NCBI GenBank assembly: GCA_026415015.1
Contig: JAOAHW010000049.1
Span: 1-7,617, forward strand
Source of the DNA: Syntrophorhabdaceae bacterium
GTDB taxonomy: Bacteria; Desulfobacterota; Syntrophorhabdia; Syntrophorhabdales; Syntrophorhabdaceae
Reading direction: 5' to 3'
DNA length: 7,617 bases
The number at the start of each line of letters is the position of its first letter. Position 1 is the stretch's first letter. Of this stretch, positions 5,901 through 7,617 are shown piece after piece. The notes under the pieces are model-generated. The model was not told the origin of the DNA, made no database searches, and saw only the letters and a list, made by a program, of their open reading frames with translations. The position numbers and the translations under genes were made by a program.

Positions 5901-6293
5901 TTGCCTGAGAAGAGATATTATGCCACAGGTAAAAGGAAGACCGCTGTTGCAAGGGTCTGGATAAAACCTGGTTCAGGTAATTTTGTAATAAACGGAAGAA
6001 GCCTTGATGACTACTTCCCCCTGGAAGAACTCAAGATCATGGTTAACAAGCCTTTTATGCTTACAGGTAATATAGGAAAATTCGATGTGGTAGCAAATAT
6101 ATATGGTGGTGGCATACCTGCACAGGCATGGGCATTAGGCCATGGGCTTGCAAAGGCTTTACTTGAATATAACTCAAACCTCAGGACTACCCTGAAAAAA
6201 CAAGGTCTTATCACAAGAGACCCAAGGGCCAAAGAGAGAAAGAAATACGGCAAGAAGGCAGCAAGGGCAAGCTTCCAGTTCTCAAAGAGATAA
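5901..6293 (+). CDS. rpsI: 30S ribosomal protein S9
   Basis: S9 is a small-subunit head protein whose basic C-terminal tail reaches toward the P-site tRNA. The 130-residue protein has ATGKRKTAVARVWIKPG (8-24), the glycine-rich signature GGGIPAQAWALGHGLAKAL (69-87), and the invariant end RDPRAKERKKYGKKAARASFQFSKR with its final Lys-Arg. Two positions differ from the common family pattern: the usual SGQA after the glycines is PAQA, and the following R-H-G-I is replaced by L-G-H-G-L. Translation begins at TTG (read as Met) behind a perfect Shine-Dalgarno. It follows rplM by 17 bp and is followed by argC after 6 bp, so it is clearly in the same transcription unit. Confidence 0.98.
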   Translation: MPEKRYYATGKRKTAVARVWIKPGSGNFVINGRSLDDYFPLEELKIMVNKPFMLTGNIGKFDVVANIYGGGIPAQAWALGHGLAKALLEYNSNLRTTLKKQGLITRDPRAKERKKYGKKAARASFQFSKR

Positions 6294-6299
6294 TCATCC

Positions 6300-7322
6300 A
6301 TGTGGGAAGTTGGTGTAATAGGGGCTACTGGTTATACAGGGCTTACATTAATCTCCATACTTAAATCCCACCCCCATATAAAAATAAACCTCGTGACATC
6401 CAATACCTATAAAGGCAAGAGGATATCCGAGGTTTTTCCCCTTTTAAGGGGTATATTTGAACAGACCCTTGTCCCCACTGACCAGGACCACAGGGGTAGG
6501 TGTGATGTCTTTTTCCTATGTCTTCCCCACGGCAAATCAATGGAAGAGGCAGACCGTTTATATGACGGCAAATCAATAATAATAGACCTCAGCGCTGACT
6601 TCAGGTTCGAGGATATAGGTATCTATGAAAAGGCATATTTGAAACATAAGGCAGCCCATCTCATACCCCATGCTGTATTTGGTCTACCTGAACTGTATAG
6701 AGACAGGATAAAAAACTCTAAGCTGGTTGGAAACCCAGGGTGTTACCCTACCTCAGCTATACTTGGCCTCTATCCTCTTATTAAAAACAGTATGATAGAA
6801 GGCAATATATTTATCGATTCTAAATCAGGGGTCAGTGGTGCAGGGAGGGAGGCAAAACTGGGCAGCCTTTTCTGTGAGGTCTCAGAGGGCTTCAGGCCCT
6901 ATAATATAGGTATCCATAGACACGAGCCTGAGATTCAAAAAGAGGTAAAAAAATACCAGGATATAAGGATAAGTTTTGTGCCCCATCTTCTACCCATGAA
7001 CAGGGGCATACTTACCACCATTTACGGAAGGCTAAAACAGCCCATTGATACAAAAGAGGTCCTCATGCTTTATGAAAGGACATACAGAGATGAGCCTTTT
7101 ATTAGGATCATGGAGCCTGGTATATACCCTGATACAAGATTTGTGAGATTTTCCAATTACTGCGATATAGGTTTAAAGACCTTTGAGGATGGCAGCTTTG
7201 TCATTGTCTCAGCAATAGATAACCTCGTAAAGGGTGCATCTGGTCAGGCTGTCCAGAATATGAATGTTGCCCTTGGAATAGATGAAAAGACCGCCCTCAC
7301 AGGGTTACCTCAGTATCCATGA
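6300..7322 (+). CDS. argC: N-acetyl-gamma-glutamyl-phosphate reductase
   Basis: ArgC catalyses the third step of arginine biosynthesis, NADPH-dependent reduction of N-acetyl-glutamyl-5-phosphate to the semialdehyde, in the cytoplasm. The 340-residue, full-length protein has the NADP-binding GVIGATGYTG (5-14), CLPHGKS (74-80), LSADFR (97-102), the active-site GNPGCYPT with Cys148, SGVSGAGR (176-183), the catalytic HRHEPEI (206-212), VPHLLPMNRGI (227-237) and the C-terminal IDNLVKGASGQAVQNMN (306-322). It begins 6 bp after rpsI with only a weak ribosome site (AGAGA, 6286-6290), so translation may be coupled to the ribosomal genes. This placement after rplM-rpsI is familiar from deltaproteobacteria. 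No other arg gene is in the window. Confidence 0.97.
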   Translation: MWEVGVIGATGYTGLTLISILKSHPHIKINLVTSNTYKGKRISEVFPLLRGIFEQTLVPTDQDHRGRCDVFFLCLPHGKSMEEADRLYDGKSIIIDLSADFRFEDIGIYEKAYLKHKAAHLIPHAVFGLPELYRDRIKNSKLVGNPGCYPTSAILGLYPLIKNSMIEGNIFIDSKSGVSGAGREAKLGSLFCEVSEGFRPYNIGIHRHEPEIQKEVKKYQDIRISFVPHLLPMNRGILTTIYGRLKQPIDTKEVLMLYERTYRDEPFIRIMEPGIYPDTRFVRFSNYCDIGLKTFEDGSFVIVSAIDNLVKGASGQAVQNMNVALGIDEKTALTGLPQYP

Positions 7323-7384
7323 AAGACCTTGAAGATATTCTAATTCAATCCCTATTCGGCATTACAGATGAACATAAGGAATAG
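7319..7384 (+). CDS. Possible 21-residue coupling ORF between argC and dgt
   Basis: An ATG sharing ATGA with the argC stop opens a 21-codon frame, beginning MKDLEDILIQ and ending at TAG 7382-7384. The frame overlaps the first codons of the dGTPase in another frame. The dGTPase start at 7368 has no clear ribosome site, so ribosomes that finish argC could re-start here and then slip to or re-initiate at the dgt ATG. The peptide is short and acidic with no recognised family. It may be chance; the position between two genes is the only support. Confidence 0.3.
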   Translation: MKDLEDILIQSLFGITDEHKE

Positions 7385-7598
7385 ACTTGAGGAACAGGAA
7401 ACACATATCCTCTCCCCTTTTGCACAATTAAGCAAAAACTTCAGGGGACGCCTTCAAAATGAGCCTGAATGCGATATAAGACCCCCATTCCAGCATGACA
7501 GAGACAGGATAATACACAGCAAGTCCTTCAGAAGGCTTAAACATAAGACACAGGTATTTCTTGCACCTACCTGTGACCACTACAGGACAAGGCTCACC
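7368..7598 (+). CDS. dgt: dGTP triphosphohydrolase, N-terminal part (cut by contig end)
   Basis: Seventy-seven codons are present. The fragment reads LSPFAQLSKNFRGR (15-28), CDIRPPFQHDRDRIIHSKSFRRLKHKTQVF (35-64) and DHYRTRLT (70-77), which is the conserved N-terminus of dGTPase-family HD-domain enzymes. These hydrolyse dNTPs, classically dGTP, to the deoxynucleoside and triphosphate. The family normally continues RLTH, the His being the first metal ligand of the HD site, so the sequence stops just before the catalytic core. The true protein would be several hundred residues. It is cut by the sequencing adapter at 7599, not by a mutation. The ATG at 7368 agrees with the usual MN(I)R start of related proteins, but no good ribosome site precedes it. 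It continues the rplM-rpsI-argC run. Confidence 0.85.
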
Positions 7599-7617
7599 CT
7601 GTCTCTTATACACATCT
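7599..7617 (+). other. Nextera/Tn5 mosaic-end sequencing adapter (not genomic)
   Basis: The last 19 bases are CTGTCTCTTATACACATCT, identical to the reverse complement of the Tn5 mosaic end used in Nextera libraries. The sequence sits exactly at the window end and breaks the dGTPase reading before its expected histidine. Any protein prediction running into it, on either strand, is artificial at that end. Confidence 0.97.

Noticed and set aside
6011..6301. Minus-strand 96-codon frame across rpsI
   Set aside because: Antisense of a certain S9 gene with no supporting signals.
7428..7613. Minus-strand open frame beginning MYKRQ
   Set aside because: Its start lies in the sequencing adapter, and the rest is the antisense of the dGTPase fragment.

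Overview
The window looks like the end of a metagenome-style contig from an AT-rich Gram-negative bacterium, probably a Desulfobacterota (deltaproteobacterial) or Nitrospirota-like lineage. This is an inference from the rplM-rpsI-argC gene order, the zinc-type adenylate kinase and the small Cys-rich protein next to a HAD hydrolase; no species can be named. The last 19 bases are not genomic: they match the Nextera/Tn5 mosaic-end adapter exactly, so real sequence stops at about 7598, inside a dGTPase gene.

Left part (1-2466), accessory and eroded. The window opens in what reads as the right end of an IS21-family element: the last codons of an IstB-like ATPase, then two 12-bp repeats 24 bp apart and a terminal ...TAACA at 195. 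Directly behind it lies a dead DDE transposase (IS4/IS1634-like), readable from about 249 to 1008 only by changing frame at least four times. A lone SAM-dependent methyltransferase follows on the minus strand (1080-1865). About 600 bp of very AT-rich DNA comes next, with no gene recognised and only a pair of imperfect 15-bp repeats.

Middle part (2467-4209), minus strand. It holds a tRNA-Leu(CAA), a TIM-barrel sugar-phosphate isomerase/epimerase-like protein and adenylate kinase (adk). A 13-bp perfect inverted repeat lies just past the adk stop codon. The tRNA 3' end faces the eroded left part, which fits (but does not prove) past integration at this tRNA.

Right part (4410-7598), plus strand. 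A HAD-family phosphatase with a good extended -10 promoter overlaps by 4 bp a small eight-cysteine, probably zinc-binding protein. Then comes a tight run of rplM (L13), rpsI (S9, TTG start behind a perfect Shine-Dalgarno), argC (arginine biosynthesis) and the start of a dGTPase gene. A 21-codon open frame begins in an ATGA overlap with the argC stop and ends inside the dGTPase start, and may couple their translation. This part is ordinary housekeeping DNA. I found no convincing new defence, retron, CRISPR or other unknown system. The observations most worth checking are the HAD/Cys8 gene pair, the argC-dgt micro-ORF, the tRNA-flanked eroded region and the adapter artefact.
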